Shown one piece after another: positions 26,380-32,592 of a stretch of DNA of 53,535 nt (positions are counted from its first letter, which is position 1; each line of letters starts with the position of its first letter). This DNA is from Bacteroidales bacterium (GTDB lineage: Bacteria; Bacteroidota; Bacteroidia; Bacteroidales; UBA3824), in NCBI GenBank assembly GCA_017960885.1, contig JAGCYI010000181.1, positions 1-53,535 of the forward strand. Reading direction: 5' to 3'. The notes under the pieces were generated by a model, which was not told the DNA's origin, did not search any database, and saw only the letters and a list, made by a program, of their open reading frames with translations. The translations under genes were made by a program, and so were the position numbers.

Positions 26380-26676
26380 TTAAGCGGCTCTCTCATAAAC
26401 TAAGCATTTTTCGCGTTCAACACTTTCGCGGGCAAATGATGCCAAAGCGTGTTCTGTTACTAAGTCAACTCTGTGGTCGAGGAGTTTTTCCAAGTCGTTC
26501 CGCATTCCGAAGAATTTTAGTCCGACCGGCTTTGTGTGGTCGAGAACAACGAGAATATCCACATCGCTCGCCTCGTTTTCTTCTCCACGGGCAAACGAAC
26601 CGAACAGCCATGCTTTTAAAACCGGCTGATTCTTAAAATATTCGGCTAATGTCTGGCGTATAGTCTGCGAATCCAT
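26380..26676 (-). CDS. MNT-type nucleotidyltransferase (MntA-like)
   Basis: 98 residues from ATG 26676 (MDSQTIRQTLAEYF). Minimal nucleotidyltransferase: GSFARGEENEASDVDILVVLD with the GSFARG motif and DxD pair, a third Asp in HRVDLVTE, ending in AxESVEREKCLVYE. In known HEPN/MNT modules the MNT antitoxin AMPylates a HEPN RNase; no HEPN gene is adjacent here, so it is an orphan antitoxin-like gene. The promoter is in repeat copy 2 (TACATTTG, 26702-26709). Confidence 0.88.
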   Translation of the reverse strand: MDSQTIRQTLAEYFKNQPVLKAWLFGSFARGEENEASDVDILVVLDHTKPVGLKFFGMRNDLEKLLDHRVDLVTEHALASFARESVEREKCLVYERAA

Positions 26677-26698
26677 AATGTGTACTGATTGTTTGTAA

Positions 26699-26748
26699 TA
26701 GCAAATGTAGGGATTATTTGGGAGAAATGAAAAATAATTTTTTGATGC
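26699..26748 (-). repeat. Promoter-containing direct repeat, copy 2
   Basis: Same block as 26014-26064, with TACATTTG (26702-26709) as -7 box and TTTT in place of TTTG at the -33 position. It lies 22 bp upstream of the MNT gene. Homology continues a few bases beyond GATGC into CTnnCACT. Confidence 0.75.
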
Positions 26749-26827
26749 ACTGTCACTGGTTACCTTGTGGTTCGTCAATGCGGAGATAACCGTAACCATT
26801 TCTCTTGATTTCTCTGTTCTAACGGTA

Positions 26828-28156
26828 TTATGAATTGTTTTTTTCGCTAAGTACACTACTTTTAACTTTTTCCTTTAAAAAACGAGGAAATTTATACAAA
26901 ACAATACCAATACCAATAATTATTAATCCGGAAATTAAATAATTGATTATTTGAATTGTATTGTTAGAAATATATATTCCTATAATATTGCCGACACATA
27001 GTATGGCACATAGTATCCAAATGATTAATAGAATATCACCAATTAATATGTTAATTTTTGATGGAGAATATTGACCGCCATCATAATTATTGAATAATTT
27101 CATATCCATTTTATCCCTGAATTGTTTAGTGCAGAGACCTTCTACATATTTTTCCAAATCTTTTTCGCTACTAAAAATCTCGGTTTCAAGTTGATAAATA
27201 GTTTTCTCATATACTTCGTACCAAGCCTTTGATCCCTTACACATTGCAATCCAAATATACGATAATACAATTCCTAATACACATATACCCAACATACATT
27301 CGTACAAATAATTTGAATTTACGTTATTATCAGCCGTTTTCAGTAACAATGCTCCGTATCCTGCAAAGCACAATGACAGAAATCCAAAGAGAAAAATCGA
27401 CTTTTGCCAAAAACTTGACAATTCAAAATCTCTGCATCTGTAAAAGTTTTCCAAAATTCTCTCCTTGGATGGGTTGTCGTTTTCGCTAATTTCTATTTGT
27501 GGAATGTTATCTTCTTCTCCCACTGAATAAATATTCACTTTACCTATTGAACGAATTATTTTTTTTATTGAAAAAATACTATCTATCATTTCTCCCTCAA
27601 ATCTTGGATAATAGTAGATGAAAAGTATTTTTCGTTTCCTTCTGTAATATGAGAATGTGATTTTTTCAATCCATTGGTTGAATTTTTGGACATTATCAAA
27701 CGGGCTTGAAAAATAAAAGATGTTCACTGAATCAATAATATCGTTCTCTACATCAAACATATCACAGTTTTTGAGAACAACGTTATTATTTGATTGGAGT
27801 TTTTTTAGATTGCTTTGACATTCCACAAAAACATCTTGCAATAATTCTACGCCTATCACTTTGCTGAAAACCTTGCTTGCCAAATAGACTATATGTCCCA
27901 AACCGCAACCGCAGTCCATAAACACCTCGTTCCCTGAGTATTTTATGTTTTTAAGTATCTCGAAAAATACTTTGCGGCTTGTTGTTGGATCTTTCCATTC
28001 GTTAATGCCATCCTCGGCATAATACGACTTAACAAAGTTTACGTCCTTATCTTTGTAATAACTTTCATATTCACATTGAAGGGTGTCTGTATTCTGTGTG
28101 CGTTCCTTGATATCGAACACTTTGCCCGCATTGTTATTGTTGTTGTCGCTTGGCAT
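26828..28156 (-). CDS. SAM methyltransferase fused to a four-helix membrane domain
   Basis: 442 residues. Residues about 35-215 are a class I methyltransferase: motif I VFMDCGCGLGHIVYLASK (78-95), acidic VIGVELLQ (motif II), and IFYFSSPFDN after motif IV. The Asn-rich start and the Lys-Asp-x-Asn-Phe-Val stretch precede it. Residues 245-435 hold four membrane helices (SIFLFGFLSLCFAGYGALLL, a second before CKGSKAWYEVYEKTIYQLE, then two near 370-425). The K-G-S-K-x-W-x-x-x-x-E motif after TM2 recalls small bacterial SLATT/RipA-like membrane proteins. It overlaps the rSAM gene end by 23 bp and is part of the same operon; a role in methylating or exporting the modified peptide is inference. Confidence 0.8.
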   Translation of the reverse strand: MPSDNNNNNAGKVFDIKERTQNTDTLQCEYESYYKDKDVNFVKSYYAEDGINEWKDPTTSRKVFFEILKNIKYSGNEVFMDCGCGLGHIVYLASKVFSKVIGVELLQDVFVECQSNLKKLQSNNNVVLKNCDMFDVENDIIDSVNIFYFSSPFDNVQKFNQWIEKITFSYYRRKRKILFIYYYPRFEGEMIDSIFSIKKIIRSIGKVNIYSVGEEDNIPQIEISENDNPSKERILENFYRCRDFELSSFWQKSIFLFGFLSLCFAGYGALLLKTADNNVNSNYLYECMLGICVLGIVLSYIWIAMCKGSKAWYEVYEKTIYQLETEIFSSEKDLEKYVEGLCTKQFRDKMDMKLFNNYDGGQYSPSKINILIGDILLIIWILCAILCVGNIIGIYISNNTIQIINYLISGLIIIGIGIVLYKFPRFLKEKVKSSVLSEKNNS

Positions 28157-29453
28157 AGGCTTTCAGGTATTTAAGTAAAGTTTCTTCGTCCATAAAGCAA
28201 TCAACTTCTGAAAAATTGCCGTCTTTTTTATCCTCCCGTATGTACTTTTTTGCTACACATCCGCCACCACACAATGGTAACAGTTTGCATTTTAAACATT
28301 TGGGATTCCTTTCTGGCGTATGTCCCATTTGACTAAAAAAACTTCCGCTTGGAACAAAAAATCCATCTTTTGTTATGTGCCCTGCCATTGTATCCTTGTG
28401 GTTGACAATTACTTCACATTTATAAACATTTAATTCAGAATCTATGATAAAGCGGTTTTCTGTGTTTAACGAACACGGTGCCATTTTGCCGAAAGGACGT
28501 GGTATTGGATAACCGTATTTTTTGTATATTTCTGACAGTTGTGAGTCTATTATGTCTGCATAATCGTGATTCGAGATACATTCTGAAAAAGCATCGTTAG
28601 ACCCTTTGAATTTATCAACAAATCCAAAATACACATCATTGGAATATGGCGCAACGGCTGCCATTATTTCTTCTGCGTCTTGAATGTTGTTTTTGTCGAT
28701 ATTTAATCTGACGACAACATTGTTTTTTAATCCTTCGTCATTCATTCTTTTTATATTCGACAAAATGACGTCGTATGTTCCCTTGCCACCAATACCAATC
28801 CTACTTTTATCGTGCTGTTCCTTTGTCCCGTCAAAAGAAACCTGTGTGGTTATGTTGTATCTTTGTATGAATTCGATGACTTCGTCGTCCACCAAAGTAA
28901 AATTGGAAGTCATTGAGAAACTTATACGGCACGACAATTTGTCTGCGGTTTCTTTTACAGTTTCGCAGAACTTGATAATTGATTTTTTTGCAATAAGAGG
29001 TTCTCCACCGAACAAAATAATGCTTAACTCGGATATTGGAACTCCGCTTGAACGTGATTCCGACACCTTGTTTTGAATGAAATTTGTTATAGCACTTATT
29101 CCATTGTCGTCGATTGTTTTTCGCTCTTTGTTAAGACCTTGCATACAATATGGACAACGCAAATTGCAGTTATATGATGGTATGAAAATGACTTGGAGAA
29201 TTTTGCATGCATTCCCATAGCGAACCGAGTTGTAAAAGTATAAATATTCCTCATACTCGTCAACTTCATCATTCACAATGAAATGCATTGCTTTCATTGG
29301 TTCTATGTATTCTGTGTTTACATTCGCGGTATTGTCGCTTTTGACGGCGGAAAATAATTCGTCGTCAACTTCAATTAAAGCCGTGGAAAAAATATTGTAC
29401 AAATATTTTTTCCCTTCGGCTTCAAATGGTTCGTTGTAGAATGAAAATTTCAT
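28134..29453 (-). CDS. Radical SAM/SPASM peptide maturase
   Basis: 439 residues from ATG 29453 (MKFSFYNEPFEAEG); the longer frame to 29492 overlaps the precursor gene. The N-terminal strand-rich region (KYLYNIFSTALIEVDDELFSAV) is typical of peptide maturases. Radical SAM cluster C96-x3-C100-x2-C103 (YNCNLRCPYC), LFGGEPL, and a SPASM domain with C-x2-C-x5-C-x3-C (CLKCKLLPLCGGGC) plus flanking Cys in APCSLN, VYKCEV and VDCFMDE, enough for two auxiliary Fe-S clusters. Such enzymes make thioether (sactionine/ranthionine) or C-C/C-O crosslinks in RiPP precursors. A 35-residue candidate substrate is encoded 20 nt upstream. Confidence 0.95.
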   Translation of the reverse strand: MKFSFYNEPFEAEGKKYLYNIFSTALIEVDDELFSAVKSDNTANVNTEYIEPMKAMHFIVNDEVDEYEEYLYFYNSVRYGNACKILQVIFIPSYNCNLRCPYCMQGLNKERKTIDDNGISAITNFIQNKVSESRSSGVPISELSIILFGGEPLIAKKSIIKFCETVKETADKLSCRISFSMTSNFTLVDDEVIEFIQRYNITTQVSFDGTKEQHDKSRIGIGGKGTYDVILSNIKRMNDEGLKNNVVVRLNIDKNNIQDAEEIMAAVAPYSNDVYFGFVDKFKGSNDAFSECISNHDYADIIDSQLSEIYKKYGYPIPRPFGKMAPCSLNTENRFIIDSELNVYKCEVIVNHKDTMAGHITKDGFFVPSGSFFSQMGHTPERNPKCLKCKLLPLCGGGCVAKKYIREDKKDGNFSEVDCFMDEETLLKYLKAYAKRQQQ

Positions 29454-29473
29454 CTGCCTACTTCTAAATTTGG

Positions 29474-29581
29474 TTAGCAACTGCAAGAACAAGACCTTTG
29501 GTCTCTTCTCTGGAACAACATTCCCATTGCGAACACTTTGTCAATCTCTGTCAAAGAGATACCTTGATTGATTACTTTCAT
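29474..29581 (-). CDS. Candidate RiPP precursor peptide with SCSCSC C-terminus
   Basis: 35 residues on the minus strand; ATG at 29579-29581, TAA at 29474-29476. It starts MKVINQGISLTEIDKVF, continues AMGMLFQ and ends RRDQRSCSCSC with the stop directly after the last Cys. The first 29 residues look like a leader (amphipathic, mixed charge, a basic RRDQR before the tail); the last six alternate Ser and Cys and are the probable core. The gene sits 20 nt upstream of the rSAM/SPASM maturase and downstream of a DUF6140 gene in the same direction. Codons are normal for the genome and no other frame gives a better ORF. Small size makes the gene call itself provisional, but position plus composition are strong. 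Confidence 0.78.
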   Translation of the reverse strand: MKVINQGISLTEIDKVFAMGMLFQRRDQRSCSCSC

Positions 29582-29666
29582 GTTTTTTAAGTTTTTAATA
29601 ATATGCCTACTCTATATGGTTTTCGGCTTCCCCGTTGAAATCTATCTGATGTTTCAGTATCCTTTA

Positions 29667-29879
29667 TTATACTTTTTCTATTCGTGTGGTGTTGATTATT
29701 TGAGATTCGGTCATATCAACTCCATATTTGTTTTTGAAAGCATTGACCATTGCCTGCTTAGCCGCTTTGTCGTTGAGCGGATTCTCAAAATTGGACACAA
29801 TCTCAACTTCCATACCTTTTACAATTCTCGGATTAAGATTTGTCCCTCGTTGTACGGTTACTGTGTATTTTTTCATCAT
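29667..29879 (-). CDS. DUF6140-like small protein, copy 1
   Basis: 70 residues from tandem ATGs (29879 and 29876), MMKKYTVTVQRGTNLNP. The upstream in-frame TTG at 29930 lies inside the promoter region and is rejected. Pattern: short beta strand, then G-M-E-V-E-I, N-P-L, a helix (AAKQAMVNAFKNKYGVDM) and a final strand. It shares the layout KGMEVE, NPL and an acidic VD turn with the protein at 29991-30209 (about 30 percent identity by eye). I recognise this as the DUF6140 type, small Bacteroidota proteins of unknown function. It is preceded by a promoter/palindrome block (29900-29970) and followed by the precursor gene after 85 nt. Confidence 0.82.
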   Translation of the reverse strand: MMKKYTVTVQRGTNLNPRIVKGMEVEIVSNFENPLNDKAAKQAMVNAFKNKYGVDMTESQIINTTRIEKV

Positions 29880-29899
29880 AATTAGGTTTGTATTGTTAA

Positions 29900-29970
29900 C
29901 AAATTTACGGCGCAATAAAACTATTGTCAACTAAAACGTGTTGCAATCTTTCCTACACTATTGTAGGATT
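29900..29970 (-). promoter_or_regulatory. Promoter/palindrome block, copy 1 (DUF6140 copy 1)
   Basis: -7 box TAAATTTG (minus strand of 29900-29907), GTTG 20 bp upstream of it, and the dyad CCTACAATAGTGTAGG (minus strand of 29952-29967). The block of 71 bp is repeated at 30280-30350 without any gap, with about 58 of 71 positions identical; the dyad and the adjacent TTGCAA are fully conserved. Confidence 0.75.
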
Positions 29971-29990
29971 ATTACCTACATTTGATGCTG

Positions 29991-30209
29991 TTATTGCTTT
30001 TCCACTTGGAGTGTACTGCCATAGAATGACCCTATTTTATCAACATCTACGTCATGGAGTGTAGCAAATCTTTCTGCTATTTTTTTTCGTGTATCAGAGT
30101 TGTACAGAGGATTGCCTGTTGATTGTACTTCGACTTCCATCCCCTTTTTTACAACCTGGCCATTTATATTGATGTCTTTGGTCACTTTTACTTTATAACG
30201 GTCTGCCAT
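29991..30209 (-). CDS. DUF6140-like small protein, copy 2
   Basis: 72 residues: MADRYKVKVTKDININGQVV, KKGMEVEVQSTGNPLYNSD, then a helix (TRKKIAERFATLHDVDVDKI) and a final strand STLQVEK. Closely resembles DUF6140 as I recall it; function unknown, probably a small soluble alpha/beta protein. Paralogous to 29667-29879. Its promoter lies in the block 30280-30350, which overlaps the last codons of the HTH gene. Confidence 0.85.
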   Translation of the reverse strand: MADRYKVKVTKDININGQVVKKGMEVEVQSTGNPLYNSDTRKKIAERFATLHDVDVDKIGSFYGSTLQVEKQ

Positions 30210-30279
30210 AACTGTATGATTTAATAGTTTATCTACACCCTTTATGTCGGCGGCTCGATTTCTCCGTTGTTATCGTAAA

Positions 30280-30350
30280 CAAATTTACGGCGTAAAGGAA
30301 TATATGTCAATCAAATTGTGTTGCAATCTTCCCTACACTATTGTAGGATT
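30280..30350 (-). promoter_or_regulatory. Promoter/palindrome block, copy 2 (DUF6140 copy 2)
   Basis: -7 box TAAATTTG (minus strand of 30280-30287) and dyad CCTACAATAGTGTAGG (minus strand of 30332-30347), offset exactly 380 bp from copy 1. The dyad also encodes the last residues (PTIV and stop) of the HTH protein. Confidence 0.75.
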
Positions 30351-30572
30351 TTTCACCACACTATCTTCGTATTCGGCCAACTCTATGAAGAAGTTGTGGT
30401 TGAGGGCTTTGGAGAGTGACTCTAATTGTTCGATATTGATGTAGCGACGTTTGAATATGTCGTAACAGACTGTACGGTCTACGTTGATTTGTGCGGCGAG
30501 CCATGTTACTGTGCGCTGCTGTCGATTGAGTTCCTGCCGGATTAATTTGCCTAAGTGAAAGTCTTCGTTCAT
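30333..30572 (-). CDS. Small HTH transcriptional regulator
   Basis: 79 residues. The helix-turn-helix lies about 8-60: LGKLIRQELNRQQRTVTWLAAQINVDRTVCYDIFKRRYINIEQLESLSKALNHNF, an XRE-like fold common in small Bacteroidales regulators. First gene of the inferred DUF6140-peptide-rSAM operon. Directly upstream is a structured RNA region with a terminator-like hairpin 49 nt before the ATG. The repeated 16-bp dyads in front of the two DUF6140 genes are its most obvious candidate sites (inference). Confidence 0.87.
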   Translation of the reverse strand: MNEDFHLGKLIRQELNRQQRTVTWLAAQINVDRTVCYDIFKRRYINIEQLESLSKALNHNFFIELAEYEDSVVKNPTIV

Positions 30573-30621
30573 ATTTTTTGATTTTTATGAACCTCACACC
30601 TTAATATATAAGCAATAATAT

Positions 30622-30783
30622 AAAAAAGCGTGTAGCCGTTTCTGTTGTTATGCTTATTAAGAAACTGGGGTATCGCCAAACACCTTTGCACACTAATAAG
30701 CACGAAACGGCTCACGCGTATAAAGCGTGAACCTCTCCGCGTGCTTATCCTCGTGTGCTTAAAATTGGCGATTTTCAGTTTCT
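30622..30783 (-). ncRNA. Structured RNA leader with alternative folds (attenuator-like)
   Basis: The 342-bp gap 30573-30914 has no gene but a dense set of inverted repeats; read as minus-strand RNA. Fold B: GCGTGAGCCGTTTC (30717-30704) pairs with GAAACGGCTACACGC (30642-30628, one bulged A) and is followed by six U; inside it TGCTTATTA pairs with TAATAAGCA. That is a rho-independent terminator. Fold A, nested and exclusive of B: AGAAACTG/CAGTTTCT, TCGCCAA/TTGGCGA, GCACAC/GTGTGC, ATAAGCACG/CGTGCTTAT and TCACGC/GCGTGA, spanning 30783 to 30660. Position 50 nt upstream of the HTH gene suggests an attenuator, riboswitch-like leader or a terminated small RNA. The family is not recognised. Confidence 0.65.
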
Positions 30784-30914
30784 GAGAATAAGAGCGTAAA
30801 GCCCAATATTATAATATGTTAGTTATAAATGTCTGTTTTTTCTGTCAGTTTAATTGTTGTATTTTCTGTCTCCGCTAAGATAGTGAATTTTTTTGATTCG
30901 AGAATCTTATAAAC

Positions 30915-32462
30915 CTAAAAAATCTCAATCTCTCCAATCTTGTTGGCCTTTAATTCTTCGTTCCAAAGGTTGTTGGCAAATTGGACGGGGTAGGTGCCGT
31001 CGGTGTCGGATACTTTTAGGTATACTGTGTATTTGCCTGCGGTGAGTTTTTCGGTGGAGAGTTTGAATGATGCGGCGGTGGCGGTTTCCTGTCCGCTGGG
31101 TGCGTTGGTGAAAACTTGTTTGGTGTCGGTGGCGATGGGGTCGCCGCTTTCGGGTTGGAAGATTATGAACATCTCTTTCTTGCGGTGGAAGGGCATATTG
31201 GCAAAGCCGTTGTTTATGTATTCGAGTTTGATTTCGGCATCGGAACCGTTGACATTGATTACCGAATTGGTGAGCAAGTAGCGGTAACCCATATGCTTGA
31301 ACAGATAGAGAAACGCCGTTTCGCCGTTGTATGATGTTTCACTTAATGCTTCAAATACTTCCGCCTTATATCCTATGTTTAAGAACGATAGGTGTATGGT
31401 AAACATTTCTTTTACAGAGCCTTCGAGGTCGGACTGCCACAGCGGAATTTCGCTTTTGTCGCTGCTTCGGGTTATTTCGCCGCCGTAGGGGGTGTTTCGG
31501 GTAAAGTACGACATAAATTTGATTTCGCCATCGCGGTCTTTTTTGCGGAACGTGCCAAGGTCGGAGTCGGATCCGAGATAGCCGTCGTTGAAGAATCCGA
31601 AGATGTGGTTTTTGCCAGTGAGGTCGGGCGTGGCGGTTTTATAGTCGGTTTTGCCTGTGAGATCAAGGTAGGAGTACATAAATCTCGGCTGACGTACAAG
31701 TAGCGGAATATCAACGCCTTCTTGTTGCATAGCGTCGACATAGCGTTCCATTATTTCGGTGATGTATCCACACTCTTTGCCGTCTTTGTCGCCGGCGTAG
31801 ATGGTTGAGTGCATTTCGCCGTAAGGACCTACTAATCCGCATCTTATGGCGGTGATGTATTGCTGGTAGGGCTTTACTGCGTGGATTATCTGCGAGATAT
31901 GGTCTAATACGAGGTTGAAGTCCTTGGGCTCAACGTCGGCATAAACCTGCTCGCCCTTGCTGTTGGTGGTCTTTTTGCCGTCGTAGTCGGGGTCGTAGGC
32001 AAATTGCACAAAAGCGGTCTTGCCTGTGCCTTGGAATGATGCGAGTATGGATGATATGTCGTCTAATGCCTTGTCGGTGAGTTTTATCTCCTCGCCGCCG
32101 TTGCGCTCCGAGAACGCACTGATGTCGAATTTGAGCAAGAGGATGTCAAAATTGTCGTCTTTGTTGTATGTTCCGCTGAAACGTCCTGCGGGCTTTGTAA
32201 TCTTTTTGATAACCGATTCCTTGTTGGTGACGCCGTCGGGGGTGACGGTAACGAGTTTCGACGAGAAGAAACCCATATCGGGATTGTAGATGATTTGGTT
32301 GGCGTCGGTGTAGTCGAGCGGCTGGGCGTTCGGGTCCGACGGGGTAGGAGTCGGTGTGGGGGTTGGGATTGGAGCGGGAGAGGGCTCGTCGTTTTTGTCC
32401 TTGTTGCAAGAGTTGAGCGCAAAAATCGATGTTAATGAGATTAGCAATAATAATTTTTTCAT
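30915..32462 (-). CDS. DUF4874/DUF4832 lipoprotein
   Basis: 515 residues. Lipobox LNSC, acidic residues and a Pro-Thr repeat linker (PAPIPTPTPTPTPSD). DUF4874 follows (IIYNPDMGFFSSKLV, KFDISAF, FVQFAYDPDYDG) and DUF4832 towards the end (FLNIGYKAEVFEALSETSYNGETAFLYLFKHMGYRYLL), then an Ig-like strand region ending YPVQFANNLWNEELKANKIGEIEIF. The two domains together have a TIM-barrel-like glycosidase appearance; activity unknown, but they occur near glycan-degrading genes. Own promoter (32491-32522). Confidence 0.9.
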   Translation of the reverse strand: MKKLLLLISLTSIFALNSCNKDKNDEPSPAPIPTPTPTPTPSDPNAQPLDYTDANQIIYNPDMGFFSSKLVTVTPDGVTNKESVIKKITKPAGRFSGTYNKDDNFDILLLKFDISAFSERNGGEEIKLTDKALDDISSILASFQGTGKTAFVQFAYDPDYDGKKTTNSKGEQVYADVEPKDFNLVLDHISQIIHAVKPYQQYITAIRCGLVGPYGEMHSTIYAGDKDGKECGYITEIMERYVDAMQQEGVDIPLLVRQPRFMYSYLDLTGKTDYKTATPDLTGKNHIFGFFNDGYLGSDSDLGTFRKKDRDGEIKFMSYFTRNTPYGGEITRSSDKSEIPLWQSDLEGSVKEMFTIHLSFLNIGYKAEVFEALSETSYNGETAFLYLFKHMGYRYLLTNSVINVNGSDAEIKLEYINNGFANMPFHRKKEMFIIFQPESGDPIATDTKQVFTNAPSGQETATAASFKLSTEKLTAGKYTVYLKVSDTDGTYPVQFANNLWNEELKANKIGEIEIF

Positions 32463-32490
32463 CTTGTTTAAATTTTAAAGTTTGATGGGG

Positions 32491-32522
32491 CAAAGGTAAG
32501 GAAAATCCTAATACACTACAAA
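32491..32522 (-). promoter_or_regulatory. Promoter of the DUF4874 lipoprotein gene
   Basis: Minus strand: TTTG (32519-32522), 20 bp, TACCTTTG (32491-32498), 29 bp upstream of the ATG. Confidence 0.75.
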
Positions 32523-32538
32523 AAACGTCTAATTTCAA

Positions 32539-32588
32539 AACAATCTGGGCGGAATCGATGATTTTTTGTTCGATTCCGCCCGAATTGT
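32539..32588 (-). terminator. Terminator after feoAB
   Basis: Near-perfect stem: AACAAT, two mismatches, GGGCGGAATCGA (32547-32558) with TCGATTCCGCCC (32570-32581) and ATTGTT; 11-nt loop. It starts 5 nt after the feoB stop; the T-run is weak (TTTTG). Confidence 0.8.
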
Positions 32589-32592
32589 TTCC

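Noticed and set aside
26677..26856. N-terminal extension of the MNT gene to 26856
   Set aside because: The extension covers the promoter repeat copy 2 and overlaps the methyltransferase 3' end; MDSQTIRQ at 26676 is the family-like start.
29568..29885. Plus-strand ORF of 105 residues opposite the peptide and DUF6140 genes
   Set aside because: Antisense shadow with no start signal, unusual composition and no promoter; minus-strand genes explain the region.
29882..29930. N-terminal extension of DUF6140 copy 1
   Set aside because: The TTG start lies within the promoter region (TTGACA and -7 box); tandem ATGs at 29879 and 29876 fit the paralogue's start.
29453..30572. GG-Bacteroidales type precursor
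   Set aside because: No Gly-Gly motif or typical leader is present in the 35-residue peptide or the DUF6140 proteins.
30622..30783. 6S RNA as explanation for the long hairpin
   Set aside because: The long nested stem is reminiscent, but the 5' and 3' ends do not pair, no central bubble consensus is visible and a competing terminator is present.
32340..32385. PT-repeat DNA in the DUF4874 lipoprotein gene as a regulatory repeat
   Set aside because: It is simply the coding sequence of a Pro-Thr linker after the lipobox.
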